A program made the position numbers and the translations under genes. DNA of 64,000 nucleotides, taken from assembly GCA_051294375.1 (NCBI GenBank), contig CM119266.1, positions 349,132-413,131 of the forward strand. The letters are read 5' to 3'. The notes under the pieces were generated by a model. The model was not told the origin of the DNA, made no database searches, and saw nothing but the letters and a program-made list of their open reading frames with translations. How positions within the stretch are numbered: position 1 is the first letter of the stretch; every line of letters begins with the position of its first letter. This document shows positions 36,185 to 48,132 of the stretch, piece after piece. Source of the DNA: Paraspadella gotoi (taxonomy: Eukaryota > Chaetognatha).

Positions 36185-36875
36185 AGGAAAAATGAAATTC
36201 TTATTTTTGGCGTAAGGTTTTTATTCTATTTTCCTCACCGTGCTCCAATTTGGCTCACAGCCGTAAAACTGGCAGCGGGTTGTCCTGCCGGCTACATCTG
36301 CCCGAACGACAATCCGCCCGACTATCTACCCATCGCCTGCCCGGCGGGAACCTTTAACGCGGCCAGTGGAAAGTCCGCCACCACGGACTGTCAAGCTTGT
36401 CCGGCCGGTGAGAAAGCAAGGGTTCGCCGGGTTCGGGTTTGAGAGAACAGGGGTAAGTTTCATGGTTAAGAGATACTCCATCAGGTACAACAAGTTGAAA
36501 CAAGTTTCAATGGGGCATGTCCTTTTCCTCACGCCTGATGGTCAGAGATCACCATCATGAGGCGCAAACTTGCATTACAGACAAGTTCAAATCAAATTCA
36601 GAAAACAAAATAACAAAAAAAACAAAAAAAACAAAAAAAACAACAAAAAAACATTGTCTTCAACAGGCCAATACTCCAACAGAGCATCTTCTTCCTGCTT
36701 CACTGCCAACGCCAGATCGGGATTCGGTCTCGGCGCCGGATCCTTCGCCGGCGCCGGAGGTTTCGGGGCTGGGGCCTTCGGCGGCGCTGGGGGCTACGTG
36801 CCCGGGGTTTTCTCCGGCCGAGGGGGCTTCGGAGGATATCCTGGATTCGGCGGCTACCCGTTTTTCGGCCGTTAA
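35212..36875 (+). CDS. Secreted GCC2/GCC3-like cysteine-rich protein (GCC2)
   Basis: 247-aa secreted protein and paralogue of GCC1. Exons: 35212-35266, 35621-35803, 35909-36058, 36261-36407, 36667-36875; all introns are phase 1, as in GCC1. Exon 1 encodes a signal peptide (MTLQKYAFAFLGALLVIC). Exons 2-4 encode cysteine modules with CPGGFFCAD, KYCPPG, CPAGTYSG, CPWGHVCA, CPAGYICPN and CPAGTFNA. The last exon encodes a Gly/Phe-rich tail of GxGxF repeats ending GGYPFFGR, which replaces the Asn/Phe tail of GCC1. Introns are short (104-354 nt), in contrast to GCC1. Intron 3 holds a GA tract. Poly(A) signal AATAAA at 36912-36917. Extracellular; function unknown. A cuticle, egg-shell or gland secretory role is possible but not shown. 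Confidence 0.85.
36128..36176. repeat. (GA)n microsatellite
   Basis: About 49 bp of GA repeat in GCC2 intron 3. Confidence 0.95.
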
Positions 36876-36911
36876 GACTCGACGCAGGAAGGATTCAGTT
36901 GTCAAAATTGA

Positions 36912-36945
36912 AATAAAAAACCATCGAACCAAATTCACGTTTATT
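36912..36945. terminator. Converging poly(A) signals of GCC2 and the ABC gene
   Basis: AATAAA on the plus strand (36912-36917) and AATAAA on the minus strand (36940-36945, read as TTTATT) lie 22 bp apart. They sit 37 bp after the GCC2 stop and 180 bp after the ABC stop. The two transcripts would overlap at their 3' ends. Confidence 0.5.
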
Positions 36946-37124
36946 CAAGTCAAAATTTGTAAAAAGTTTTCCCCCCCACGAATGATCATAAACTACACTT
37001 TTGTATATTTTGTTCAATTTAGACTTATTGGTTTCTTTTTAACAATATATTCCTTTAAAATAACCTTTTCACCAAAAGGAATTTCACGGAGGGAAAAAAA
37101 TCGAAATTCAAAAGACGATCGAAT

Positions 37125-40100
37125 CTAAAAATAGACGCTCTGTCTCTTCTTCTCCAACTTCTTTCTCGGTGGCCTGACCGGCACCCGCGGTGGCGGCACC
37201 GGCGTCGAATCGGGCTGTACCGACGGCCGGTTCTGCATCGGCGTCGACACAGTCGCCGACCTCGCCTTCTTCCTCATCTTTTTCTCCTTCAACTCTCCCC
37301 AATGAGCTTCACTCAGGCCGATCAGCCTCTCGTCCTCTTCCTCTTCCTCCTCCCCTCTTAGCTGCGCCTCCCACATCCCCGCGTAGACGCCCCGCTTCGC
37401 CAGGAGATCCTCGTGGCGTCCGCGTTCGACGACCACGCCCTCTTTGAGGACGAGGATCTCGTCGGCGGCGACCACTGTGGAGAGGCGGTGGGCGACCACC
37501 ACTGTAGTTCGGCCCTGTGGTTTGGATGCGGAGTTTATTAGATTGGAAAGAAAATTGATGAGACTCGAAATAGGATTAATTAGTTATACGAATTAGAATT
37601 AGGATTAATTTGACTTATTCAGCACGTACACGTTTTAAATTTAATCGAATGACAATAAGTTAAAAAGATAATTAAATGCTTATGAATTAGCGAATAATTT
37701 AGTTGTAAATAAATTAGTAAAATAAAAAGATAAACAGTAAGAACCCGACCCATTAATCAAGTTATCAATACCCATTCGCCAAAACCCAGTCAATCAATAT
37801 TCCACAATCGATCCTTACATCCACAATCCACACCATCCTACCCCCAACAACCTCGCAGACTCTATCCAACGATTCCTGAATTCTCCGCTCCGTCTCCGTG
37901 TCCAGCGCCGACGTCGCCTCGTCCAGCAGCACCACGCGCGGCGCCTTCAGGATCGTCCGCGCCAGAGCCACGCGCTGCTTCTCGCCACCGCTCAAGCGGA
38001 GGCCGCGTTCGCCGACCTGTGGGATAGGAGAAGGTGGTGAAGGATGTGGAAGTTTGTGTACAGGGAGATGGAAGGCACAAGGGACTAGCGACTACCTATC
38101 CACCAAAACGAAATGACTCTTGCGGGATTTGCTTAAAAACTGAGTAATCTTGTTTTTACAATTCAAACTCGTAAAGATTTATCGATAAAGACTTCAAGTT
38201 ACGACCAGATATTTTTTTTCGTCTTAGTGAGTGAGAAACCTTAACGGTTCTAAAATTTAGTAGTATACGGTAATACTAATTAATAATTAAATCTTCTCAC
38301 TTTGGTCTCGTATCCTTTGGGAAAAGTAGTAATCCTGTCATGGATGTCGGCGGCTTTGGCGGCGGCCTCGACTTCTGCGTCGGTGGCGCCAAGCCGCCCG
38401 TACCGGATATTGTACCGGATGTCGTTATTGAAGAGGACAGTGTCCTGCGGGACGACGCCGATAACGTTCCTGATCCAAAAATGGCAAGAGGTCGTTTTTA
38501 AGAAGCAAAACGTGGAACATCTTGAAAAATTTAGTTGGTTTAGTAACAACAGAATTGCAGTCGCGTGTTTTAGACTGTGTTTGAGCCTCACCTGCCAACA
38601 CTGTTGGTCCAACAACGTCTGGAAAACTTGGTTTCGAACTTTCGACCAAGAATCTTCTTGTGTTACTAACTTACTCTATCCTCTCGTCTTTAAAACTAAA
38701 AAATTAGAGCTATAAAGCATTGAACCGTAAGTGGCAAGGATGTCAGATTTGAATTTTTATAATTTTAAAACTGTTTCTCGATCAGCTTCGTGAAAGACTT
38801 TAGAAACATAGTCTTGTGGCGGTATATTCAATTATTCATACCGCCTCACGTCCACTATCGTTCAGTCAATACCATTGGCTCAGAGGGGGAACACACCATC
38901 CCAAGCGTTGTGTTCCATCCACAGTTCTAACGACTTCCCTCTGTGTTGGCAAAGTGTACTAGGGTAACCAAGCCAGTGACAGGAGGCGTCGCTGTCCCTC
39001 CAAAAAAAAATCAAATACATCTTGTTCTGGAAGACCGAAGACATGTATGCATAATACGTACAGGGCTCCGTGAGAAGGAAAATAACCTGACCAATTTCCC
39101 CTGTATGCACTAAACACTCGATTATGTTTACAGATATTAACAATAATAATAATAATAATAATATTGTTATCAAAGAACTTGTCATTTTACCTGAGCGATT
39201 TCTGCGACACTTGTTTGAGGTCTTGTCCGTCGATCCTTATCTCCCCCTGGTTGAGATCGTAGAATCGAAACAAAAGGCGAACGACGGTCGATTTCCCGCC
39301 TCCCGACGGACCCACTAAGGCTACCGTGCGTCCGGGCGGCACAGTGAACGAAATTCCACGCAGAACCGGTTTTGATGGAAGGTAAGAGAAGTGAACGTCC
39401 CGAAACTCGATCGCACCCTGGGGAAATTTAATTTGTTTTATTAATTATGTACTTTTCGACGCCAAAAAATATCATGGTTACTTTCATAATTTATTGTTTC
39501 AAAAGCTTAATTGCAATTATTATTATTATCACTCTATACCTTTCTACTAATAAAGTGTTTTGTCTTTGCCGTTTTCATTGACCCTAAACTCAAGAAGGTG
39601 TTTTCAATTCAGTAATAGATGCTCTTGTAGAATCTCGACCATCCATATTTATTCAAAATTCTTTTGCAAACATCAATTATTTTAAGAATTTTAATCATTT
39701 TCAGTATTAACTATTTTTTTTCATTGTTGATCGATGATTTTGAGTTGGAAATTCTTCAGCCGGAAAATTTCTCTTCAGCAACTATCCATTTTGGTTTTCA
39801 ATTGCGGAATCAAGCGCGCCTCGTCGTTAGTCCTTTTGAGCTTTTTCTCTTTCAAGCACACCTCTTTCGGGAGTCAACATTTTGGCCCTTCTCAAATGCC
39901 CCGTAAACGTTGCTGGATTCGGTATGAAGATATCTATAATATACATTATGTATGCAGTTTCAATGTAACCTGCTATTTGACAAAACCAAATCAAAAATTG
40001 AATTTCGCAATCTGACAATATATTCAAACTTATTAATATCGTATTTCGCGTACCGCTCCAAGTCTGCTTCTTGGCGAAGGCGCGTGATCGCTTCTTTGGT

Positions 40101-43100
40101 TCTGCGGAGAAGCGAAATCGCTTCTTCGGTTCGACGAATGAAGGAGATCGCTCTGTCGGCGCGATGGAGGAGCCACTTGTCGTGGCGTTTGTTGTTGTCG
40201 TCGTCGTGTAGATTGTTGTTTTCATTATCGATTTTAGTATCGTTCATGTGTATAATCTGTTACCAAAATAATTTAAAAACAAAAAGTTTTTATCTTCGTT
40301 TCTTTCTTCAAAATATACCTGACTCTCCCATGTTGACGAAAGGTTGGCGACGACGAAGACGACGACGACGACGACGACGAAAAACGACGAAAAAAATTCA
40401 TGTTTTTGGCGGAAAAAAGAAAAACCAAAAAATAAAATAAAAACAAATTAATTTCAAGATGGCGCTGATTCTTTGCGAGTCGACTGTATCAGATAAATAT
40501 GTCGTCGACTTATTCGCTTTGCAGTAAAAGCGTCGGTCAGGAGGTTGGAAGCTGCTTATTGTCGGATTACTATTGCAGGATGTATTATTACTACATTATA
40601 CGACCCTTCGAACAGACCAAGCTGATCCCAAACCTCGCTAATGTTCAAGTCCGGACAGTAGGGCTCGTCCTGTACGCTCTGGACTTCGTCAAAGAGTTGG
40701 AACATGTTCTCCATGTCGATGAAGGACTGGTTGATCTGAGCGTAGAACATCCCCAGCCGACCGAGCGGACCAAAGAGTTGGACCAGGTAGCTGTGAAGTG
40801 TGGAGGATCTTCAAATTTTTCTTCTTTTTTTCTTTTAGTTTTTCCATGTTTCATTTCTTTCTTGGTTTTGTTTGTTTTTTTTTTTCTTTTTTCCATCTTT
40901 TTTTCTTAACTTTTTTATTTTTTAAATTCTTTCTTTCTTTCTTTCTTCTTTCTTTCTTTCTTTCTCTCTTCCTTTCTCACGTTGAAAACAGAACGTAGTC
41001 TCCCGAGGTAAGGCCTTCTAAATTGTAGGCCACCAGGTAAGCGCAGTACATCGATCCGGCGAGGAGTCCCAGCTGAATGTCGGCGGACTGGAGAATGTTG
41101 AGCGCGCTGTGGGGTGAGTCGAAATTATCGCGTGTCATCAAAGTTTCTTTTATTTCCTTTCTTCTAGTCTTTTCTTTGTTATACATTTTTTTAACATCTA
41201 GTCAGATTTCTCCTTGTCAATCCGCACTAAAACTTAAAATTTCCATTAATCGTTCACCATTAAACTCACACCAATCACCTTTCTTTTTCCCTATCAAAGG
41301 ACCAATCAGGGTCCGTCTGACCAACCTGAGCGAGGCGTTGCTTTTGTACTCTATTTTCTGGAAATCCTCCATGACGCTTCGGAAACCCTGGATCTCAAAG
41401 TCGTCGTTGTTGTAATACTTGACGTTCTCGAAGTTTAGAAGTGAGTCGGTCGTCTGGTGGATTAATATGTATTGTAACACATTAATACATTAATGACTAA
41501 TTATCCTTAATAGTAACTATCATTCATTTGAAGCTAATCTTTCAGAGCGCCAAGAAAATAATTTTTCCCCAGGGAACCCCAGGTATCAATTTGTAACAAT
41601 TTTAAAACCATATATTCGTTACTTTGTTCAAAAAAACTTTTTATATCGTCTACTTCGTCTACCGGTCTACCTGGAGGTCGAATTTTCAATTTTATCCACC
41701 AAGAGCATCATTCATCCAAATATTCTATCTTTCTTATTGTCCAGTTAACTTACTTATTGTCCAGTAGGGTGAAGTGAAAGTTTGGAATCAAAATTTAGCA
41801 GTTATATCTTGAAAACTATCATATTAGTGAATACTAATCTGTAATTATTTTTCTTTTTTTATAAATATAGTAGCCCAGTCAGCTTATTTTGTATATAGTA
41901 CTACCCTTATATAAAGTCAAATTTTCAAAACAGTTTTTTTTTAATTCTGAGAACAGATTCAGATTCCTCATTAAAAGTTAATTAAAGAAAGTATAAATCT
42001 TTTTCAAGTCAGGTTAAAATTACAAAAACTATATTTTAAGCTGGAAATTTAAAATCGGCGTCTTAAATTAGTTTTTTACATTTTTGACTAACTTAATGAA
42101 AGAATTTTTAAAAAAGTATTGTACTTTCTTAAATAACTTTTTGCAAGGAATCCAAATTCGATCTTATTTAAAAATTTGTATTTTGGAAATTTTAGCCTAT
42201 TATATACTTATTACTATATTAAATATAGCTCACTGGTGCCCACTAAATGTATAAAATTAAAAAATAATTTACCAAAATATTTTTATTGGTTTTATGTTCA
42301 TGTTTTATATGCTAAATTTTAATTTTCTAAAATTTTATATTTCTAAAATTTTATCATTTTCACATCACTCTATTGTCCAGCTGTCATTATTTTCCGTCCT
42401 CACTTACCTCCAAACAACCCCGATTCTTCCGAACATCATAATATCTTAATTATCCACATTTCCATCTTGATCTCCGACATGATTTAAATTTCACCCGGGA
42501 TGCCAACTTCTTGACCCCCACCCCCTCCTCTCCAAAGACCCCACCTTCTGATTCTTCCTGTTGTCCATCTCGTTCATGTCTCGACGAAACTTTGTTCTCC
42601 ACTTGACGACGACGAGAGTCGAGTAGATGTAGAGTCCGAGCGTCGCCATGGCGACGACGCCGAACCAGACGTTGAATTCGGAGGCGAGGACGAAGATGGC
42701 GACGACGACGTCGAGGAAGGCGGGGGCGATGTTGAAGAATACCTTTGGGGGGGGGGCGTTGCAAATGGGAAGGGATGTTGTCAGTTGGGGTTGCTTCACA
42801 ACTTTGCAATTTCTTTTATTTATATGAGTTACTGTTTTTGTGGTTTAGCTTTGTTTTTATGTGGCTAACCTCTATATTTTTTCCCCTTTTTATGAAATTA
42901 AATATTTTTTAAAAATTATCTGAATATAACGAATATGTCACTAATAATTTCTTTACTTTATGCTCTAATCATAAACTTATCTATGAAAGCATAATATTTT
43001 ATAGTATAGTATAGTATAGTATAGTATAGTATAGGTATAGTATAATATTTGATATTAAACAAACATTTACTACAGTAAGTCTATAGAAACTAAAAAGCAT

Positions 43101-44039
43101 CTTTCCGACCTGTTCTAAAATTGTGTTTAGACTATTCCGCCCCCTGTCCATAATCCTCAGAACTTCCCCGGTTTTTCTGTTTAGGTGCCAACCGAGGGAG
43201 AGACTGTGGAGATGCGCGAAGAACGTCACCTGGATAGGGGGGGGGCACAGAGCCACGGTTGTAAGCCCCACCCTTGAAATTTTCCGAACTCCTCAACGGC
43301 CCAGCCAATCTAGCAGGAGGCTGGGGGCGGCAAAGGAGCTGTCAAAAATAGGAACATATTTTGGCTGAAAATCGTAATGAATGATGCTTTTCTTGCTTGT
43401 CTATGTCTAATGTAAAATAACCGCAGGACCCTAAAAACTTTCAATCAAAAGATTTGACAATACTGAACTATTTGAAGTATAATCTTTGTACAATAAAATA
43501 ATTTGACAAGGCGAGTCTGTTAGATATTAATATTTTCTTTCGACTACTTCCACTTTAAACCGATCACGTGATAAGATTGCCCTACCACTTGACCGCGCAT
43601 TTCGGATATCATTTTGCCGTGCCGATTAACCTGAACTCTCTTCGAAGTGAACTGTTGCACACGAATCCAGAGGAACGATCTCAAATTGTTCAAGATTCCA
43701 GTGGAACCTGGACCGCCGCCCTGTAGTGGTTGAAGAACGTCATACATGTAATGATGTGTTCATAAATAACTGGTTTTATATTCTGAATGATTGATTGATT
43801 GATTGATTGATTAATAAATTGAATGCTATGCTATGCTATGCTATGCTGACTAAGAGATTGGCTCAAAGTTTTGTTTAATTTGCTTCGTTATTGATTAGTG
43901 TTTTGAGAGATTGATTGGTTCGACCTGCAGGAACTTTAAGATCGCGTAAACTACAATATAATCCCAGCAGAAGCGGAAAATCGGATTCCCTCGTTCGCTT
44001 CTGCCGATTTCGTTGGAGAGGTCGTCGACGATCATCTTG
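37125..44039 (-). CDS. ABCB6: ABCB6/HMT-1-type half ABC transporter, 3' eleven exons
   Basis: Membrane ATPase of the ABCB6/HMT-1 group, linked to porphyrin, haem or heavy-metal/phytochelatin transport. Exons in transcript order: 44039-43925, 43720-43631, 43229-43110, 42742-42545, 41453-41326, 41106-40981, 40790-40634, 39417-39191, 38469-38301, 38016-37852, 37514-37125; phases agree throughout. About 628 aa are covered. The core membrane region shows [48 protein letters not shown] and [13 protein letters not shown]. The ATPase shows Walker A ([11 protein letters not shown]), [20 protein letters not shown], signature [16 protein letters not shown], Walker B ([12 protein letters not shown]) and the switch histidine in VVAHRLST. 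The C-terminal tail is charged, then Pro-rich. The donor at 37851 (GTTGTT) is weak; it was chosen because it restores VCEGRTT, equivalent to VCANRTT in the human protein. The N-terminal extra membrane domain and start codon were not found up to 57 kb. Confidence 0.88.
38815..38994 (+). mobile_element. Solo LTR fragment of the TRIM-like element
   Basis: Matches the first ~180 bp of the repeats at 25245 and 25732 (TGTGGCGGTATATTC, GGCTCAGAGGGGGAACACAC, AACGACTTCCCTCTG), with a small insertion in the leading hairpin. It lies in an intron of the ABC gene, on the opposite strand to that gene. Confidence 0.75.
39852..40247 (-). CDS. Possible small helical protein gene inside an ABC-gene intron
   Basis: Reading on the minus strand, ATG at 40247 opens a frame that can be spliced (exons 40247-40054 and 39912-39852, phase 2) to give 84 aa. 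The first exon encodes an Asn/Asp-rich start and then a strongly helical, amphipathic stretch with an internal near-repeat ([10 protein letters not shown] / [10 protein letters not shown]). Unspliced, the frame would give 95 aa. No family is recognised. The exon is GC-richer than the surrounding intron and cannot belong to the transporter domain structure. It may instead be a chance frame. Confidence 0.3.
40880..40975. repeat. TTTC-rich low-complexity tract
   Basis: (CTTT)n and T-rich DNA in the ABC-gene intron between 40790 and 40981; no coding meaning. Confidence 0.8.
41765..42372. mobile_element. Palindromic MITE, hAT-like, copy 2
   Basis: 608 bp with ends TAGGGTGAAGTGAAAG / CATTTTCACATCACTCTA, flanked by perfect 8-bp duplications TTGTCCAG (41757-41764 and 42373-42380). 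The inner arms match the 17390-18003 copy. It sits in an ABC-gene intron. Confidence 0.9.
42999..43045. repeat. (TATAG)n microsatellite
   Basis: Eight to nine pentanucleotide units in the ABC-gene intron between 42545 and 43229. Confidence 0.9.
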
Positions 44040-44296
44040 CTGAAACAAAGATATCTGAGTTGGTGAAATCGGGACAATTTCATGTCCAAGATTAACAACA
44101 AGATTCGATTGTACATTGATCCATGAAGAAGAAATTATGACAACCGATAAAAGAAACACTTGCAAAAGTTATTTTGTTTGCATCTCCTCTCTCTCTTTCT
44201 TCCTTATCTAACCGCTTTTCTTTCTCGAAGCTTAGGGTTAGGGTTTTCCTGCCGTCAAGCCAAAGCAACGCTGCCACGCTAGAATTTGCCGCCATG

Positions 44297-44310
44297 CCTC
44301 TCTCTCTCTT

Positions 44311-44382
<72 letters not shown>
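44297..44382. repeat. (CT)n microsatellite
   Basis: About 85 bp of CT repeat with a few interruptions. Confidence 0.95.
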
Positions 44383-44384
<2 letters not shown>

Positions 44385-45142
44385 CCTCCTCTCCCGCGAC
44401 CCAAGCTTTGCTACTGTCGCGCTGCCGCCAATCGGTCCCCCCCGATTTTCTTTCTTTCTATGTATTTCTCTCGCTCTCGCTCGTCCTCGCTGTCCGAGCG
44501 TCCTCGTGCGATGGAGGGGGAAGAGACCCGCGCCACGAACCACAATTGGTTTCTTTTTTTTTCAAATTTGGACGGAAACAGATTTAAAAACGCGTTTCGT
44601 CGCATCTTTCCGCGCTTTGTTATCGCGCGTTATTCTTGTCTAACGAAGATATTTTTCGTAATACCTTGGAACGGTTTTTTTTTTTTTTTTTTTCGGATGT
44701 CTCTCTGCCTCTCGCTTTTTGCTTCGATTTTTTACCTTTTTTCCTAATCGATCGTGCTTTCGTTTCGACGTACGAAAAAAAATGGGTGCGGGGAGTAGAG
44801 AAATGGGGAAGGAAAGTGCCGGTAATGTGGTGACAACAAAGGAGTAACGAGACTGGTGGTGATATGTTACGAGAGAGAGAGAGAAGAAAGAGTAAGAAAG
44901 TAAAAAAGAGAAAATGCCCAAAAGAGATAAACGTAAAAAGAAATTGCCGACCTGCTACATCCGGTTCGAGTCTTGCAGAATGAGACGACGAATTGCCCGA
45001 TGTGTGGGAAAGGGGGTTCATTGTAAAAACTAAAAGACCTCATAAAAACCTGCACGGAAGAAGGAAAAAGCCGTCGCGACAATTTTTTCCCCAAAAATGA
45101 AATCAACAGTAAAAGCCCGGCCGTCGCCGATGTACTTAAATA

Positions 45143-45147
<5 letters not shown>

Positions 45148-45206
<59 letters not shown>
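45148..45206. repeat. (CT)n microsatellite
   Basis: About 59 bp of perfect CT repeat. Confidence 0.95.
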
Positions 45207-45208
<2 letters not shown>

Positions 45209-45558
45209 CTTTTCTAACGTGTTAAAGAGGAATGCCGATGATTTAACTTGATTGGACCAAAGAGAAGAAAAAAAAGCAGGGAGTGTCGCGTCTCAGTCGG
45301 TGAGTCTTCTCTGCACTCCCGAGTCCCGACGAAGAACGACTTCGAAACCTAGCTTTCGAGTTTTTTTCCTTTTTTATTTAACTTTTTTCTCTTCTTCTTT
45401 TGGAAGCTGTGGATTTTTTTCCCCTTTTTTTAAAAAAAAGACTTTTCTTTCTCTCTTTCATTTTCTTTCTTGGTTCTACCTTTTCCTGTCAACGGCTTCC
45501 ACTTTTTGTACAGAGAGAAAGAGCGGGAAAGAGTTACTGAATTCGGCAAAAAAACGCG

Positions 45559-45594
<36 letters not shown>

Positions 45595-48081
45595 CTCTCT
45601 CTCAATTTCTATATTTGTTGTTGTTGGCTTTTCACTAATTTTTTTTTTCTCTCTGCGCCAGTTCGCCGACTTTTTCGTTGTTGACCCAACACAGTTTTTG
45701 TTTCCCGAGGCCGCAATGTTTTTCCACAGATTTAAAATCCGTCTTGGATTTTTTTCGCGCTAAATTTTTTAATTTAAAGTCACCTTGCCATAAAGTCGTT
45801 CATTTCGTTACTTGAGTACGACTTCGCTGTTTGAACAACGTCGCAGGATCAGAAATGCAATGGGAAGACTTTTCTGGCAATCACGCGTCATCAGGGCCGA
45901 AAGGAGAGCTTATTTAGCTTATTTAGCTCCGAAACAATCCACGTATTTCAAAATTTGTTTCATGTGAACAAATCTGGAAAATTCTTATCATTATTTAAGT
46001 GTCTTAACCACATGCAGTGAAGGTAGAAATAATAGTTCAATGCTTAATGCTTAATACTAATTCAAGGTGCTTGATCTGAACAACAGTCTTGCAGAGTCTA
46101 AATTTTATGTTCAAAATTCAAAATTGTATTAATATTATTTAAGTTCGTATATTTTTTTAAATTAAGTATTAACATATTTCAAAAGATAAAAAAATGACGT
46201 TTTGAAAAGAATATTTTTAAAATAAAACTCGCCGAGAAAAATCCAATTCTCTTTCATGACCGCTTTTCGATAGTGCGATGTCAAGCGGCCCTTTGAACAA
46301 CAATACCTAACACGCCAATTGTAACGACCCAATGCGGACGAGAGGACCGTAACGACCCGGACATTAGACGACCGTGAACTGTAACGAAAACTGTCCTGCC
46401 GTTTTCGCGCCAAACGGGGAAGATGATCGGATCTCGGATTCCGGGTACCGCGTCTGGAGGATTTTCTTTCTTCTGAGACTCGGACTGACGGACTGACGGA
46501 ATTTCGTTTCGCTTCTTTTGTAGAAAAGTTTCCTTTTTTATTTCAACAATATAATTTTTTTTTTTCGAAACCTAAGATTCAGTATTAATAACACCTACGT
46601 TCACAAAAAAATAATTGTCTCGGACATTTTTAGATAATTTAAACTTCATTGCTTGTCGATGATGTTGTCATATTTTTTTATAAATTCAATTACGAAAAAA
46701 ACTGCTGGAAGTTGAGATTGAAAATAGGAAAATTCTCTTTTTATTCAATTTCAATTTATTGTCAAAATTATTTTTTGAATTAAAAGTAATTATTAATCGC
46801 GTTGTAAAAAAAGGTCATATTCGATTTGATTTAAATATAAGGGCTTTTATAACGGCCCGAGGATCGTAAAAAAAATTGACAATCCTCAATACTTTTTCAT
46901 CCTTTTTGCGCTCTTATCTTCAATATCAGTTTTGATTTCCGATCCTAAAAAAAAAAGAAGAAAAATAAAAAAAATTACACCGGAACTGACTCGAAAGCGA
47001 CATTAATTATTTTATTATTTTTTCATGTGAATGAATCGGGAGTGAAAGTCAGTAATAAACGAATAAATAATTAGAGGGAAAAAATTATATTAAAAAAAAC
47101 TTTGTTTTTGTTCTTTTCCAGTTTCTAAAAACTTTTTTATTGTAAGATTTTTTTTTTAAGGGTAAAACATTTAATCTCACTTTAAAGGGACTAAAAACTT
47201 GAATGAGCGCCCGTAATTCATCCATTATCTTGCTTTGACAGCATTAAATCATCTTTTGCCACGACCGCTAAATATTACAGAGTAATTATAAGCGTTTTAT
47301 GACTAATTTATCATTCAAACAAACTAAAATTAATAACGGTATTTTAAATCTAACAGTTTTTCTCACGTGATTTTATACCGTTTTACTTGTCAGGAACAAG
47401 AGATGATAACAAACGTATCGTTCTGTTTTCGTTCCTTCAGATTTCAAATGTTTTATTTGCAAAACCAAATGAAAATGCCTCGACTCGGAATCATAATTTT
47501 TCTTTCAAAATGTTTTCATTAGCTGTCGTAAACTGAAACCCTTTATGTTAATCTCGATCATAATTATCCCCAATTTTTTTTTTATTAGAGTCGTTGAGGA
47601 GTTAATTAGCATTGCTCGAGATTCCCCGTGGAATGTAAGCAATAGTCAAACTTTCTTTGAATATTTTCTCCACAAAAATTATTCTCTGGCGGTTAAATGT
47701 TAATTTTTTTTAGTCATTTCTAATATTTAAAAGAATTATTGAGCGTATTATGAAAGTATGGGAGTGAACTTAAAAATAACCCCAATTTACTTTAAATTTC
47801 GTTTATACAAATAATTAAAAATATCTTCGGGTGATTTTTCTTTCTGTTTGATGCTTAAAAATTTAAAGGTTTTTTTACGGTCGCCGTCTTAATATTCAAT
47901 CTGTTCATGTAAAACTTTTTATATAGTTTATCAGCAAAAAAGTATAAAGAAATATAAATGTTAACCATCCTAAAAAATATTTTTCTATTTTTCATGACGA
48001 AAAAATATTCTCGGTCGTAATCGAAAGAATTTCGAGGCGTTAGGCGAAGTTGCCCCTGATCTTGGGTTAACTGACCTAAAT

Positions 48082-48132
<51 letters not shown>

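Noticed and set aside
44174-44747. Overlapping frames of 96-153 codons on both strands
   Set aside because: Driven by the CT tract and T-rich runs; no recognisable domain or splice context.
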